The position numbers and the translations under genes are program-made. From the NCBI GenBank assembly GCA_963818225.1, contig CAWFRO010000011.1, positions 434,001-498,000 on the forward strand: a DNA stretch of 64,000 nt, read 5' to 3'. The notes beneath the pieces were generated by a model. That model worked only from the letters and a program-made list of their open reading frames with translations. It did no database searches and was not told where the DNA came from. Origin of the DNA: Palsa-504 sp963818225. Its GTDB lineage: Bacteria; Actinomycetota; Actinomycetes; Streptosporangiales; Streptosporangiaceae. The stretch's first letter is position 1; every line of letters begins with the position of its first letter. Positions 45,324 through 54,384 of this stretch are shown here, one piece after another.

Positions 45324-47267
45324 ATGAGAAGCGGCTCGCCGGCTCAAGATGGCGGCGGATGGTCATCCGCGCAAGATCCCTTCGGGGACGACGCCCTGAA
45401 CGGTCCCGGCCCGCACGGCCCGGGCCGACGCAGTGAGCCGCGTGAGGTGCCCGCCGGGCCGCCGAACGGAACGTTCGGGCCCGATCTCTCCTGGCCTAAC
45501 GGCTTCCGGCGGATGGACCCGGAAGCCCGGCATCTGTTGGAGGCCGGTTTCGGCGGTAGCCCGCAGGGCCGCCCGGACGCCGGTCCCGGTCCCGGCGGCT
45601 CGCGGCCCGGCTATCTGCAGCCGGCCACGGACGACTACGGCTACGGGGACCCGGGCTATTCCGATCCCGCCTACGACGGGCCGCGAAGTGGGTCTGGCAG
45701 CGCCGCCCGGCCGGGCGGCGCCCCGGCCGGTTTCCGCGGGACCCCCGCGTATCCGGGCACGGATTTCCGTGAGCCTGCCCGGCAGTATCCCGGTTACCAG
45801 CCCGGGTTCGCCTCGGACGGCTACCCGGCGAAGGGAGCACGGGAGCCGCTTCCCGCGACCGGCCCGCAGCCTGCCGCGGACCTGAGCACCAGCCGTGAAC
45901 CCGGCACCGGGCCCGCCTACCCCGAGCAGTGGTACGGACATCCGCGCCTGGATGAACCACGGCCCGCCTCCGATCCGCGCCTGGCGGGCATGCGCTACGA
46001 CGAGCTGCGCTACGAGGAGCCGCCGGCCGGCGAGCTCGGCTACGACGAGCCGCTCGACGACGAGTCGTGGTACACCGAGCTGGGTCGCAGCGCGCCCTCC
46101 TACCCGCAGCAGCCGGACGGCCGGCCCGCCGGGGACCAGCGTGGCGGCGATACCGGCGCCCTCGGCTACGGCGGCCGCCCGCGGGCGGCCCAGCCCGGGG
46201 AATTCCCGGCGGCGCCCGGGTACGGCCCGGGCGGCGGCGGCGAAGGTCTCCAGGGTCGCCGGGACCCCCGGATGAGTGCCGGCGTCGAGGTCGGTCCCGC
46301 GCCCGGGACCGACGCGGCCCCCCAAGATCTCGCGGGCTATCTCGGCGCTCCCACCGCGCAGGTGGGGGTGCTCGCCCCGCCCGCGACCAGGCGGCTTGAC
46401 GGGCCTGCCGAATACGAACCGGCCGAATACGAGCCGGCGGTCACCGGGCCGCAGCGAGCCGTCCCGGGCGCCAGCCAGGTTCTTGCCCCCGCGGTACGGC
46501 CCGGTCACGGCCTGGACGGACCCGAGATCACGTCCTCCTGGCCGGCCCAGCCGCAGGCCGATGAACAGGACTCCTTCGCGGAGTTCTGGGCTGAGGATGA
46601 CGACGACGACTACACGGGCCTGTTCCCCGGGGAAGACGGCGATTCCGGCCGCCGGAGCAGGGGGACCGGGCGTCGCACCGGCCGTCGGCGGGGACGCAGC
46701 AACGACCACCGCCTCTGGCTGGCCCTGGGCGGCGTGCTGGTCACGGCGGTGGCGGCGATCGTGGGCATCCTCAAGTTCGAGCTCCCGTCGCACAGCGGCC
46801 CGGTGCACACCATGGTGACTCCGGCCAAGATCGGAAGCTACGTGCGCACCGTGGACATGGAGCGCCAGACCAACGTCAGCCAGCTGCGCAACGAGGTCAT
46901 CAAGATGAGCTCTGGCCAGGCCAGCGACGTTAAGTCGGCCGTGTACGAATCCGGGAACTCCGCCGCCGGGAACACCGAGCAGATCGTGATGTTCATCGGC
47001 GGCCATCTGGCCAACGCCGCGCCCGCCAGCTCGATCGGCAGCTTCCGGCAGAACTTCGCGAACGCCGCGGTAGTCAGCGCGGGCTCGCTCGGCGGTCAGG
47101 CTGCTTGCGTGCAAGAGGCCGCCGGCACGTCGGACGCGGTGGCCATGTGCGCCTGGTTCGACAACGACAGCTTCGGGGAGATCGTCTCGCCCACCATGAA
47201 CGCCACCGCGCTGGCCCAGGTGATGCGCACGATGCGCCCGTCGGTGGAGCTGGTGGCCAAGAAGTAA
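45324..47267 (+). CDS. Pro/Gly/Tyr-rich single-pass membrane protein
   Basis: About 647 residues. The N-terminal 440 are disordered and rich in Pro, Gly, Tyr and Asp (MRYDELRYEEPPAGELGYDE); an acidic patch (WAEDDDDDYTG) and a basic patch (GRRTGRRRGRSNDHR) precede one membrane helix (LWLALGGVLVTAVAAIVGIL). The C-terminal about 150 residues (VTPAKIGSYVRTVDMERQTN and beyond) are probably outside. ATG 45324 follows AGGGGAG by about ten bases. Similar proteins are common and uncharacterised in actinomycetes. It is convergent with the repeat-rich surface protein gene. Confidence 0.7.
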   Translation: MRSGSPAQDGGGWSSAQDPFGDDALNGPGPHGPGRRSEPREVPAGPPNGTFGPDLSWPNGFRRMDPEARHLLEAGFGGSPQGRPDAGPGPGGSRPGYLQPATDDYGYGDPGYSDPAYDGPRSGSGSAARPGGAPAGFRGTPAYPGTDFREPARQYPGYQPGFASDGYPAKGAREPLPATGPQPAADLSTSREPGTGPAYPEQWYGHPRLDEPRPASDPRLAGMRYDELRYEEPPAGELGYDEPLDDESWYTELGRSAPSYPQQPDGRPAGDQRGGDTGALGYGGRPRAAQPGEFPAAPGYGPGGGGEGLQGRRDPRMSAGVEVGPAPGTDAAPQDLAGYLGAPTAQVGVLAPPATRRLDGPAEYEPAEYEPAVTGPQRAVPGASQVLAPAVRPGHGLDGPEITSSWPAQPQADEQDSFAEFWAEDDDDDYTGLFPGEDGDSGRRSRGTGRRTGRRRGRSNDHRLWLALGGVLVTAVAAIVGILKFELPSHSGPVHTMVTPAKIGSYVRTVDMERQTNVSQLRNEVIKMSSGQASDVKSAVYESGNSAAGNTEQIVMFIGGHLANAAPASSIGSFRQNFANAAVVSAGSLGGQAACVQEAAGTSDAVAMCAWFDNDSFGEIVSPTMNATALAQVMRTMRPSVELVAKK

Positions 47268-47283
47268 GAAGAAGTAAGGGCCC

Positions 47284-48657
47284 TCAGCTGCGCGGCCCGC
47301 CCGGCCGGGACCGCTTGCGGACGGCCAGCCGGGTCGCGATGAGCATGATCGCCAGTCCTACCGCGATCAGGCCTGCCACCTGGGCGGTGGACGCCGGAGT
47401 GTCGGCTGACACCGGCGACACGTCGGACACCGGCGCGGTGTCCCGGCTGCTCGGCTGCGTCAGTGCCGACGCGCCGGGACTGGCTCCCGGCGCCGCCGTG
47501 ATGGCCGGGAAGAGCTGGGCCGCGTTACCGGCCCCGATGAGCACGCTCGCCGCCCCGTTCAGGCTCGGGATGGGGCCGAGCGGGAGTGTGCCCAGGTCGC
47601 TGATTCCCGCCGGGTCCCCGGTCGGCGAATCAGCGGCCGACGCCGAAGCCGACGCGGAAGCCGAGGCCGACGCTGAGGCCGAGGTGACGGCGGTGGTCTC
47701 GGCCGCCGCGGGCGGCGTCCACTTCGAGGTGGTGGCCACGGTGGCCGTCACGGTCAGCTTCACCGAAGCGACCGAGGTGGCGTTCGACGCGACCGCGACA
47801 CTCGCGCCCAGGATCACGGCCTGCTTGTCCGTCACCGACGCGATGCTGCACGAGGCGGTGCCATCGTCCTTGGCGCAGCCGCTGCTGAACTTGGGCCGCA
47901 CGCTGGACGGCTGCGCGGCAAGCCCGACCGTGACGCCCGACGCCGATCCGTTCTTCGTCGAGACCTGCACCACGTAGGTGGCCGTCTGGCCGCGCTTGAT
48001 GCTCGACTGGGAGCGCTGGACGCTCACGCACAGCTCGGCCGGTGACGCCGAGCTGGCGGTTTCACTCGGGCTCGGGCTCGAGACGGTGTCGGCATCGAGC
48101 GCCGCGGTCGCGGACGGCGACCCGGAGCCCGACCGGGCAGGCGATGCGGACGCCGAGACCGTGGCGCTCTTCGCTGCAGACGGGGAGGCTGTGGCCTTCT
48201 TGGCCGTAGACGGGGAGGCGGTGGCGCTCTTGGCCGTAGACGGGGAGGCGGTGGCGCTCTTCGCCCCGGACGGGGAGGCGGTGGCGCTCTTGGCGGCGGA
48301 CGGGGAGGGCGTGGTGGTTTTCGCCGTAGACGGCGAGGCTGTGGCACTCTTCGCCCCGGACGGCGAGGGGCTGGCGTGGCTGACACTGACCGAAGGCGAG
48401 ACCGGCGGCGGATCACCCGGCGAGCCGGAGTGGCTCGCCGACGGCGACGTCGACGGGGAAGCTGATTCCGATGGCGAAGATGAGTTCGACGGTGACGGCG
48501 AGGGTGACGCACTAGCCTGCGCAGGCAGTGCCTGGCAGACCGAGTCCGTGGCCGTCGACGCCTGGGTGGCCGCCTGCGCGGTGCCTGCCATGCCCAGGAT
48601 CAGGAAGCTCCCGCTCAGCACGGTCACTGCCGCTACTCTCACGTGCCCGAAACGCAT
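47284..48657 (-). CDS. Ser/Ala-repeat surface protein
   Basis: 457 residues. A signal peptide (VAAVTVLSGSFLILGMAGTA, then QAATQ) is followed by a Ser/Pro/Ala stalk with about ten imperfect ten-residue units (AKSATASPST), a compact domain (CVSVQRSQSSIKRGQTATYV through SCSIASVTDKQAV) with a Cys pair, an (AS)n stretch, and a C-terminal membrane helix plus basic tail (GLIAVGLAIMLIATRL, RKRSRPGG). This is the design of a wall-spanning surface protein, but no LPxTG motif precedes the helix. It lies beside a sortase gene. Confidence 0.78.
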   Translation of the reverse strand: MRFGHVRVAAVTVLSGSFLILGMAGTAQAATQASTATDSVCQALPAQASASPSPSPSNSSSPSESASPSTSPSASHSGSPGDPPPVSPSVSVSHASPSPSGAKSATASPSTAKTTTPSPSAAKSATASPSGAKSATASPSTAKSATASPSTAKKATASPSAAKSATVSASASPARSGSGSPSATAALDADTVSSPSPSETASSASPAELCVSVQRSQSSIKRGQTATYVVQVSTKNGSASGVTVGLAAQPSSVRPKFSSGCAKDDGTASCSIASVTDKQAVILGASVAVASNATSVASVKLTVTATVATTSKWTPPAAAETTAVTSASASASASASASASAADSPTGDPAGISDLGTLPLGPIPSLNGAASVLIGAGNAAQLFPAITAAPGASPGASALTQPSSRDTAPVSDVSPVSADTPASTAQVAGLIAVGLAIMLIATRLAVRKRSRPGGPRS

Positions 48658-49019
48658 AAGGATCGCCTGTCTACACTGACTGTCCGGTTTACCGCGTGCC
48701 GTTCGTGATTCGTGCCGTTCGTCGTTTCTTCGGAGCCGGGCTCAAGACGGATGGGCATGGCTACTCATATCCGCAAATAAAGCTAGGTATGCATCACAGA
48801 TGCGCCGGGACACGGCCAGTCCGGCCCGGTCAGCGGCCGAGGCCGTGCCTTGCTCATCGCGGATCAGACGGTCTGGGACCGGAATCGGTTCCATGGCGCT
48901 GCTCACCCCCCAGGTGCTGCGCACTGTGATACCCGGAATACAGCTTGCCATTCCGGTTGATCCAGGTCGGTCTGGTGTGCTCTGCTGATCCGGTCAGTCG
49001 CGGCGACGGGGAAATCGAC
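48658..49019. other. divergent intergenic region
   Basis: About 360 bp between the repeat-protein gene and the sortase gene. GTGCCGTTCGT occurs twice near 48697 and 48713. No gene supported. Confidence 0.35.
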
Positions 49020-50072
49020 ATGGACGAGGACATCCGCAGCGGCGGATCGCCCGGGAGCGTTCTCCTCGGCGAGCCCGCGCTGGCCGGTCCCTCGTCCGCG
49101 ATGCCAACCCCCGCGCCGACGCCCCCGATCCAGCGGGATGCTGCCCGCTGGGACATCGATGCCGACTGGTGGGGTCCGGCCTGGGACGTGGTCACCTCAG
49201 CCGGCCGGACCGAGCCTGCGGTCGGCGCGGACCTGCCGCCCGCCGTCCCGGCGGCGGACCCGCTGCCGCCCGCTGCTGCCCCCGGGACGCCGCCGCGGGC
49301 CGGCCAGGATCCGTCCTGGAGACAGATCCTGTCCACCACGGTCACCTTGTGGCTCTCGCGGCGGCGGCCGGGCGTCAGCCTCGCGCGGCGACCCGGCGCC
49401 GCGCCGCCCGGCTCTCGTGCTGGCGTACCGCCCCGCCGGACCCGGCTTCGGCTGGTGTCGGCCGCCGCGCTCAGCGTCGGCGTGCTGGCCGCCGGTGCTG
49501 GAGCGGCCGGCCTGATCGTGGCTAACGGCTCCCCGGCCTCAGCCCAGCGGCTGCCCGCCAGGCCGTCACCCGTGGCCACCCCCTCGGGCCGGCCGGTCAC
49601 CACCACCTGGCAGCCAGCGGCCCAGCCGGTCCCCAGGCCGGTCGAGCTGACCATCCCGGCCATCGGCGTACGGGCCCCGGTCACGACTCTCGGCCTGAAT
49701 CCCAACGGGACGCTCCAGGTTCCCAGCACCACGACGGTCGTGGGCTGGTATACCGGGAGCCCGTCTCCCGGCGCGACCGGGTCCGCGGTCATCGCCGGCC
49801 ACGTCGACTCCCGTTCCGGGCCGGGCGTCTTCTTCTGGCTGCGGGATCTGCACCCGGGCGAGCGCATCTACGTGCGGCGTGCCGACGGGACACTGGCCGT
49901 CTTCACGGTCACGAGGGTCCAGATATACGCCAAGAACGCGTTCCCGACGGCCGCGGTCTACGGGTCCGTGCCCGACGCGGAACTCCGCCTGATCACGTGC
50001 GGCGGCACGTTCGACTACGCCAGTGGCAGCTACCTGAGCAACGTCGTGGTGTACGCCCGCCTCGGCGGGTAA
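49020..50072 (+). CDS. class F-like sortase
   Basis: 350 residues: a Pro-rich cytoplasmic N terminus, a membrane helix (about 145-165, LVSAAALSVGVLAAGAGAAG) and an extracellular sortase domain. The catalytic His is in VIAGHVDSRSGPGVFFWLRD, Cys in LRLITCGGTFDYASG, and a likely Arg role is filled from the SYLSNVVVYARL strand. Sortases attach surface proteins to the wall. ATG 49020 has GGGGAA six bases upstream. Neighbouring genes (DUF4397 protein, Ser/Ala-repeat protein) are candidate substrates. Confidence 0.86.
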   Translation: MDEDIRSGGSPGSVLLGEPALAGPSSAMPTPAPTPPIQRDAARWDIDADWWGPAWDVVTSAGRTEPAVGADLPPAVPAADPLPPAAAPGTPPRAGQDPSWRQILSTTVTLWLSRRRPGVSLARRPGAAPPGSRAGVPPRRTRLRLVSAAALSVGVLAAGAGAAGLIVANGSPASAQRLPARPSPVATPSGRPVTTTWQPAAQPVPRPVELTIPAIGVRAPVTTLGLNPNGTLQVPSTTTVVGWYTGSPSPGATGSAVIAGHVDSRSGPGVFFWLRDLHPGERIYVRRADGTLAVFTVTRVQIYAKNAFPTAAVYGSVPDAELRLITCGGTFDYASGSYLSNVVVYARLGG

Positions 50073-50346
50073 CCGCCGTCGGCTGCTCGCCGCCGTGCGC
50101 CGGAATCTGCGGATAACACCTGGGCCGCAACGGTGTGTTCCAGTTGATATGGGCTCGCCCTATGTGCTCTGCTGTTCCCGACAGCCACGGTGACGGGGAC
50201 GGTATGAGCGGCGCGGCCGCCGTGGGACCGAGGTTCGTCGCGCCGAAGTGCTGACGGGCGGCGCTCCTGGCTGGATTTCTTAACCTGGCGTGCGATGTGG
50301 GCTGCGTGCGTCCGGTAAGGCGCTGATCTTATGGGAGGAGCTGGCC

Positions 50347-51219
50347 ATGAGGCCGCGCAGGATCTTCGCCCCGCTCATCGTGCTCGCGTCGCTGCTCGGC
50401 TTCGGTGCCTTGTCCGCCGTGGCACCCGCCGCCGCTGTGGCGGCAGCGGCGCCTGCGGCCACGACCGGGTGGGTTCGGTGCGCCAACCTGTCCGCCGGTT
50501 CCCCGGCCGTGGACATCTACCTGCTGGCCTTCGGCAACTCCGCCAATCCGACCGTGCTCAGTCACGTGAGCTACGGCGACGTCTCCAGCTACATGCCGGT
50601 CGCCGTCGGCCAGTACACCGTGGCGATACGCCCGGTGGGAGCATCGGCCTCGACCCCTCCGATCGTCTCCGTCAACTTCATGGTGAACGCAGGGTCGAAC
50701 TACACGGTGGCCAGCCTCGGGCCTGCCGGGAGTCCTCGGCTCGAGGTGCTGAAGGACCAGACGGCCGCGCCCAGCGGCGCGGCGCTCGTCCGGGTCATCC
50801 AGGCGTCACAGAAGCAAGATCAGGTCACCGTCAGCGTCGGGGGAGACGTCATCGCTCAGCAGTTGTCTTTCGGCTCGGTGACGTCCTACATGACGGTGCG
50901 GCCGGGTACGCAGACCGTGCAGTTCAGCGCGTCGGGGCAGAAGACCGACATGTCGGTCGCCCTGGCGGCTGGTTCGGTCCACACCATCGTGGTCCTCGAC
51001 GGCTCCGCCGGGCTGAAGGTCGGCGTCCTGACTGACGCGGCCGGAAGCGCGAAAGCGCCAACGGGAGGGGCCGACACGGGACTGGGCGGCACCGCTCCGC
51101 CGCCTCCGGCCGGCTCAGCGCAATGGCTGGCCGCGCTGGCCGCCGGGCTGCTGCTGATCGCTGCCGGGACCGTCGGCCTGCGCCGCTCCGGCCGCACCGC
51201 CGCCGTGGCGCGCCAGTAG
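50347..51219 (+). CDS. exported DUF4397 protein
   Basis: 290 residues: signal peptide (RRIFAPLIVLASLLGFGALS), two DUF4397-type beta modules (GWVRCANLSAGSPAVDIYLL and ALVRVIQASQKQDQVTVSVG), a Pro/Gly linker with ADTGLGGTAPPPP, a membrane helix (WLAALAAGLLLIAAGTVGL) and a basic end. The tail resembles a sorting signal, though not canonical LPxTG. GGAG lies nine bases before ATG 50347. Sortase-DUF4397 pairs are common in actinomycetes. Confidence 0.82.
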   Translation: MRPRRIFAPLIVLASLLGFGALSAVAPAAAVAAAAPAATTGWVRCANLSAGSPAVDIYLLAFGNSANPTVLSHVSYGDVSSYMPVAVGQYTVAIRPVGASASTPPIVSVNFMVNAGSNYTVASLGPAGSPRLEVLKDQTAAPSGAALVRVIQASQKQDQVTVSVGGDVIAQQLSFGSVTSYMTVRPGTQTVQFSASGQKTDMSVALAAGSVHTIVVLDGSAGLKVGVLTDAAGSAKAPTGGADTGLGGTAPPPPAGSAQWLAALAAGLLLIAAGTVGLRRSGRTAAVARQ

Positions 51220-51253
51220 GCGACCCGGCAGGTCCGGGCCCCGGGTCCTCAGA

Positions 51254-51761
51254 TCAGCTGAGCGTGGCCCGGCCGTACCAGTGGGACGTGTCGAGCACCC
51301 GGTCAGGGTGAAGTACCAGCCGCCGGACGGCTGCAACGTAGTCGACGAGCGGCTCGTTGATCAGCCTCTGCTGCCCGGTTTCGAACTGCCGCCGGACGTC
51401 GTGCTGGTAGGCGGTGAAGAGGTGGCCGGTATGGGCTGGATCCCACGGAGAGCGTCACGGTCAGCCCGTCGGTCGGGACGACGGGGCCGAGCACGTCGCC
51501 GTCGGATGGCGGCTGGCCGACGCCAGGTCGGGCGGGGCGCGGCCGGTAGTCATGGAAGCGGGCCCGGGCCGGCGGCGAGCGCGTCAGGCCGAACAGCCTG
51601 GCCCGGGCCTCCGCGGGGCAGTCGAAGGCGGCGACGCAGGCGAACGTACGCTTGTCGGCCGGGGAGGGGCGAGCACCCGGCCTGGCGCGGCCCGTGGAAG
51701 GGTATGAGACTTCCGTGACCGGGGCCCCAGTGATGGCGGCGTTCACCGTCCACGCGAGCAC
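51254..51761 (-). CDS. hypothetical protein, one frameshift
   Basis: Two adjoining frames have strong actinobacterial codon bias: KRTFACVAAFDCPAEARARL in the first (GTG start near 51761 or 51746), and HLFTAYQHDVRRQFETGQQR to RATLS and the stop at 51254 in the second. A one-base change near 51425-51435 joins them into about 169 residues. I do not recognise the family. It is convergent with the DUF4397 gene (34-base gap). Confidence 0.5.
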
Positions 51762-52186
51762 CTTCGAGCAGGCCAGCGCAGTGCCTGCGGCTCCCGATAC
51801 CCCGCTCTTGAGGAAATGCGGCGGCCTACGTTCAAGGGTTCGCAGCTCGTTGTCTGGCGCGGGAAGTCATGGTCGGACGGAGTCAATTGCCCGGGGGGAC
51901 TTTGAGCAGGTCGGGAACGGCCGACAGGGTCTCCAGCAGCGCGGCGATGGCGGCGTCGGCGGCTCATGCTGGGGCGCCGGGACGGTGCAGGGTGACTGCC
52001 GCTGGCCGTTGACGTAGGTCGCTCCGAAGTGAGGCCCCAGGACGACAGGAGTACGGTAAGCTCTCCTACGCCGGTACGGGGATCCGTCTCAGCCGCAAGG
52101 GCAGGAATAGACGCTGTACCGGCGCTTTGCGCGACCTAGGAAGCGGGCCATAGGCACAAAACCCCAGGTCAGACAACCTAATATTG
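51762..52186. other. intergenic region before tRNA-Thr
   Basis: About 425 bp without a supported gene; probably the promoter of the unknown minus-strand gene and of the tRNA. Confidence 0.35.
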
Positions 52187-52259
52187 GCCCCGTTAGCTCA
52201 GTCGGCAGAGCGTCTCCATGGTAAGGAGAAGGTCTACGGTTCGATTCCGTAACGGGGCT
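52187..52259 (+). tRNA. tRNA-Thr (GGT anticodon)
   Basis: Full cloverleaf: acceptor GCCCCGT (52187-52193) pairs with ACGGGGC (52252-52258); D-arm GCTCAGTCGGCAGAGC; anticodon stem TCTCC/GGAGA with loop ATGGTAA, anticodon GGT; T-arm TACGG TTCGATT CCGTA. The discriminator is T and CCA is not encoded. Everything from here to about 61 kb is mobile-element debris, as often seen beside tRNA integration sites. Confidence 0.95.
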
Positions 52260-52505
52260 CTCCAGCTCATGTGCCTATATTCAAAAATAAGTCCGATAGA
52301 CTGTAGAGGCCTTGGTGGGGCCTAATGGTCTCAGGGCGGGTCATAGCCAGGTCAGCCAGAGCCACTTCGGCGAGGTCACGGCCGCCGGGTCCGGGGGATA
52401 ATCTGGCGCCGCTCGCGAGAGCCCGGAACTGTTCATGACCTAGGGAACAGGGCGCGAGGCCCTGGCCGGCAACGTGTGGGTGCCGAATCCGAATACTGTG
52501 TCACC

Positions 52506-52700
52506 TCATGCGACCTGGGAGTATTCGTGGATCAGGCCGCCGAGCCGGTCCCGTCGCAGGACCTGGACCCTTGCGTTTGCGGTGGGCGGACCCTGGCGTC
52601 CGGCGGGCGGGTTGGGGGTCCGGCGCGGGTATGCCCGGCGCCGCCTGACCAGACCGGCGTGCCAGCGCAGCAGGGTGCGCGGGGAGAGATGATCAGGCGC
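52506..52700 (-). pseudogene. internally deleted transposase remnant
   Basis: The minus-strand frame reads SPRTLLRWHAGLVRRRRAYP, the helical N-terminal part of an integrase-core transposase, and then passes directly to LRRDRLGGLIHEYSQVA-stop, the family's C terminus. The whole catalytic core is missing. It is the same family as the ISs nearby (they end VLGGLINEYERAA). Confidence 0.65.
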
Positions 52701-52729
52701 AGCTGGCGGAGATGGCCGCGAGGCAGCAG

Positions 52730-53919
52730 CCTGTGGGGTTTCAGAACTTTGGCTATTGCTTCTGACCTGGACGTCTATGCGGCCCGCTCGTACTCGTTGA
52801 TGAGGCCGCCGAGGACAGGCTGGCGCTGGATCCGCTTCTGGGAGAGGTCCGCAGCAGGGTGATGGGGCCGTGGCGGGCGGAGCTGACGGCTGCGATGAGG
52901 GCGCTGCCCGTTGTAGTGGGCCGCGTACTGGGCCAGGATCGTCCGCAGATGCCGTTCGCCGAAGATCAGCATCCGGTCGGTGACCTCCGTCCGGGCGGTG
53001 AGCACGAACCGTTCCGCATAACAGTTCGCGCGAGGACTCCGGGGCGGGATTTTCACGGCCTGGATACCGGCATCGGCCAGGACCGCGTCAAATGATGCGG
53101 TGAACTGCCCGGCCCGGTCCCGGGCAAGGAACCGGAAGCTGGCGGTGCGATCCTCCAGATCCATCAGCAGGTTGCGGATCTGCTGGAGGGTCCAAGGCCC
53201 CGTCCGAGTTCGCGGTGATCCCGAGGATGTGCACGTAGCGGCTGGCGACCTCTATGACGAACAGGCAGTACAGCCGCTGCACGGTGACCGCGCAGTCCAC
53301 GTGGAAGAAATCGGTGGCGAGCATCGTCGCTGCCTGAGTGCGCAGGAACTTCCGCCACGTCGTGTCGGTGTTCCGTTGCGGCCGGGGGAATCTTCAGTGC
53401 TCTGAGGATCCGGCGGATGGTGGACGCGCTGACCCGGTGGCCGAGCTTGAGCAGCTCGCCCTGGATCCTCTTGTATCCCCAGCTGTTGTTCTCGGTGGCG
53501 AGCCGCTCGATCAGCGTGGCGATCTCGGCGCTGACCGGCGGCCGTCCTGTCCGGTGCGGGCAGGTCCACTTGCGGGCGACGAGGCGGCGGTGCCAGCGCA
53601 GGACGGTACCTGGGGTGATCAGCCGGTGCGCTCGCAGCCTCCCGGGCAGGAGCCGGATCAGTGCGGCGAGGACCGCGCGGTCGGCCCAGTCGAGCCGGGG
53701 CCGGGGATTGGTTCGGCGTAGCACGGCGACCTCGTGCCGCAGTACGAGCAGCTCGGCGTCCTTGGAGGCCGATGACCGGCCGAGCAGGACCAGCCAGCCG
53801 CCGAGCCGGACGAAGATGAGGTAGAACAGGCGCACGGACACGGATGATCATGATGCCTTACGCTGACGCTGATCATCGCTGCAGGTCAGGGGAACAGCAC
53901 AATTCTGGCACCCCACAGG
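52730..53919 (-). mobile_element. insertion sequence, rve/integrase-core type (copy 1, decayed)
   Basis: Imperfect terminal inverted repeats: CCTGTGGGGTTTCAGAACT at the left (52730) and, reversed, CCTGTGGGGTGCCAGAATT at the right (to 53919). About 1190 bp, holding one broken transposase gene. The related elements at 55318 and 59236 share the repeat core GTGCCAGAA. Confidence 0.7.
52775..53841 (-). pseudogene. integrase-core transposase with two frameshifts
   Basis: Three consecutive frames make one transposase of about 355 residues: N-terminal helices and HTH (LRHEVAVLRRTNPRPRLDWA; ARKWTCPHRTGRPPVSAEIA; WGYKRIQGELLKLGHRV), then the DDE core (MLATDFFHVDCAVTVQRLYC) and the C terminus (GQFTASFDAVLADAGIQAVK; YAERFVLTARTE; GGLINEYERAA). 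Breaks lie near 53380 and at the C4 run around 53197 (one extra base; removing it gives DGPWTLQQIRNLL). Confidence 0.8.
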
Positions 53920-53960
53920 CCAGGCATCTCTTGCCCGCCAGTTGTTCCTGGATCGACTGC

Positions 53961-54257
53961 TCATGCACGCAGTACCAAGCGAAGGTGGTGGAACGGGTCA
54001 GCCTCGCCGACTTCATACGCAGTCATGGTAGCCAGCGCGGCCCCACGCAGGTTGGCATAGCGAATCATTGTCTCCGATAGGAAGTCGAACAGCCGCTCGA
54101 TCTCGCTGATCAGAACGGGGATGTCCCGGATGGCCGCGAACTGAGCGGCGCGTCCCCGGGACCGGAAGTGCATCCGCATCGCAAGGTCGTAGTGTGCCTG
54201 AACTATGTCGAGGTTGACTCGCAGCTGTACAGGCGTCGTGCGCGGAAAGCTGGTCAT
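53961..54257 (-). CDS. small hypothetical protein divergent from GntR regulator
   Basis: 98 residues, predicted all-helical (LDIVQAHYDLAMRMHFRSRG, SEIERLFDFLSETMIRYANL), no membrane segment. ATG 54257 is favoured because CGGAG stands five or six bases upstream; ATG 54281 is the alternative. No family recognised. It lies between IS copies and next to a divergent regulator, probably as one accessory unit. Confidence 0.55.
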   Translation of the reverse strand: MTSFPRTTPVQLRVNLDIVQAHYDLAMRMHFRSRGRAAQFAAIRDIPVLISEIERLFDFLSETMIRYANLRGAALATMTAYEVGEADPFHHLRLVLRA

Positions 54258-54384
54258 AGCCACTCCGGAGGCCTTGATCACCCTGTCGGTAGATCATGTT
54301 TAGTATGTTAGTAATGACAAACATCCTGTCAAGACTTTTGCTACGTTTGTTGTGTCAAAGATGACTCTCGGAGGAGACGAGCGA
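54258..54384. promoter_or_regulatory. AT-rich divergent control region
   Basis: Low-GC DNA with repeated TTAGTA/TTAGTAA-like steps (TTTAGTATGTTAGTAATGAC at 54299-54318) between the divergent small gene and the GntR gene; candidate autoregulatory operator. Confidence 0.4.

Noticed and set aside
45363..47114. 583-codon minus-strand frame
   Set aside because: Antisense to the Pro/Gly-rich membrane protein, no motifs, shadow of biased third positions.
48150..48370. repeats resembling a CRISPR array
   Set aside because: Period is 30 bases without unique spacers, and the repeats are in-frame codons of the Ser/Ala stalk.
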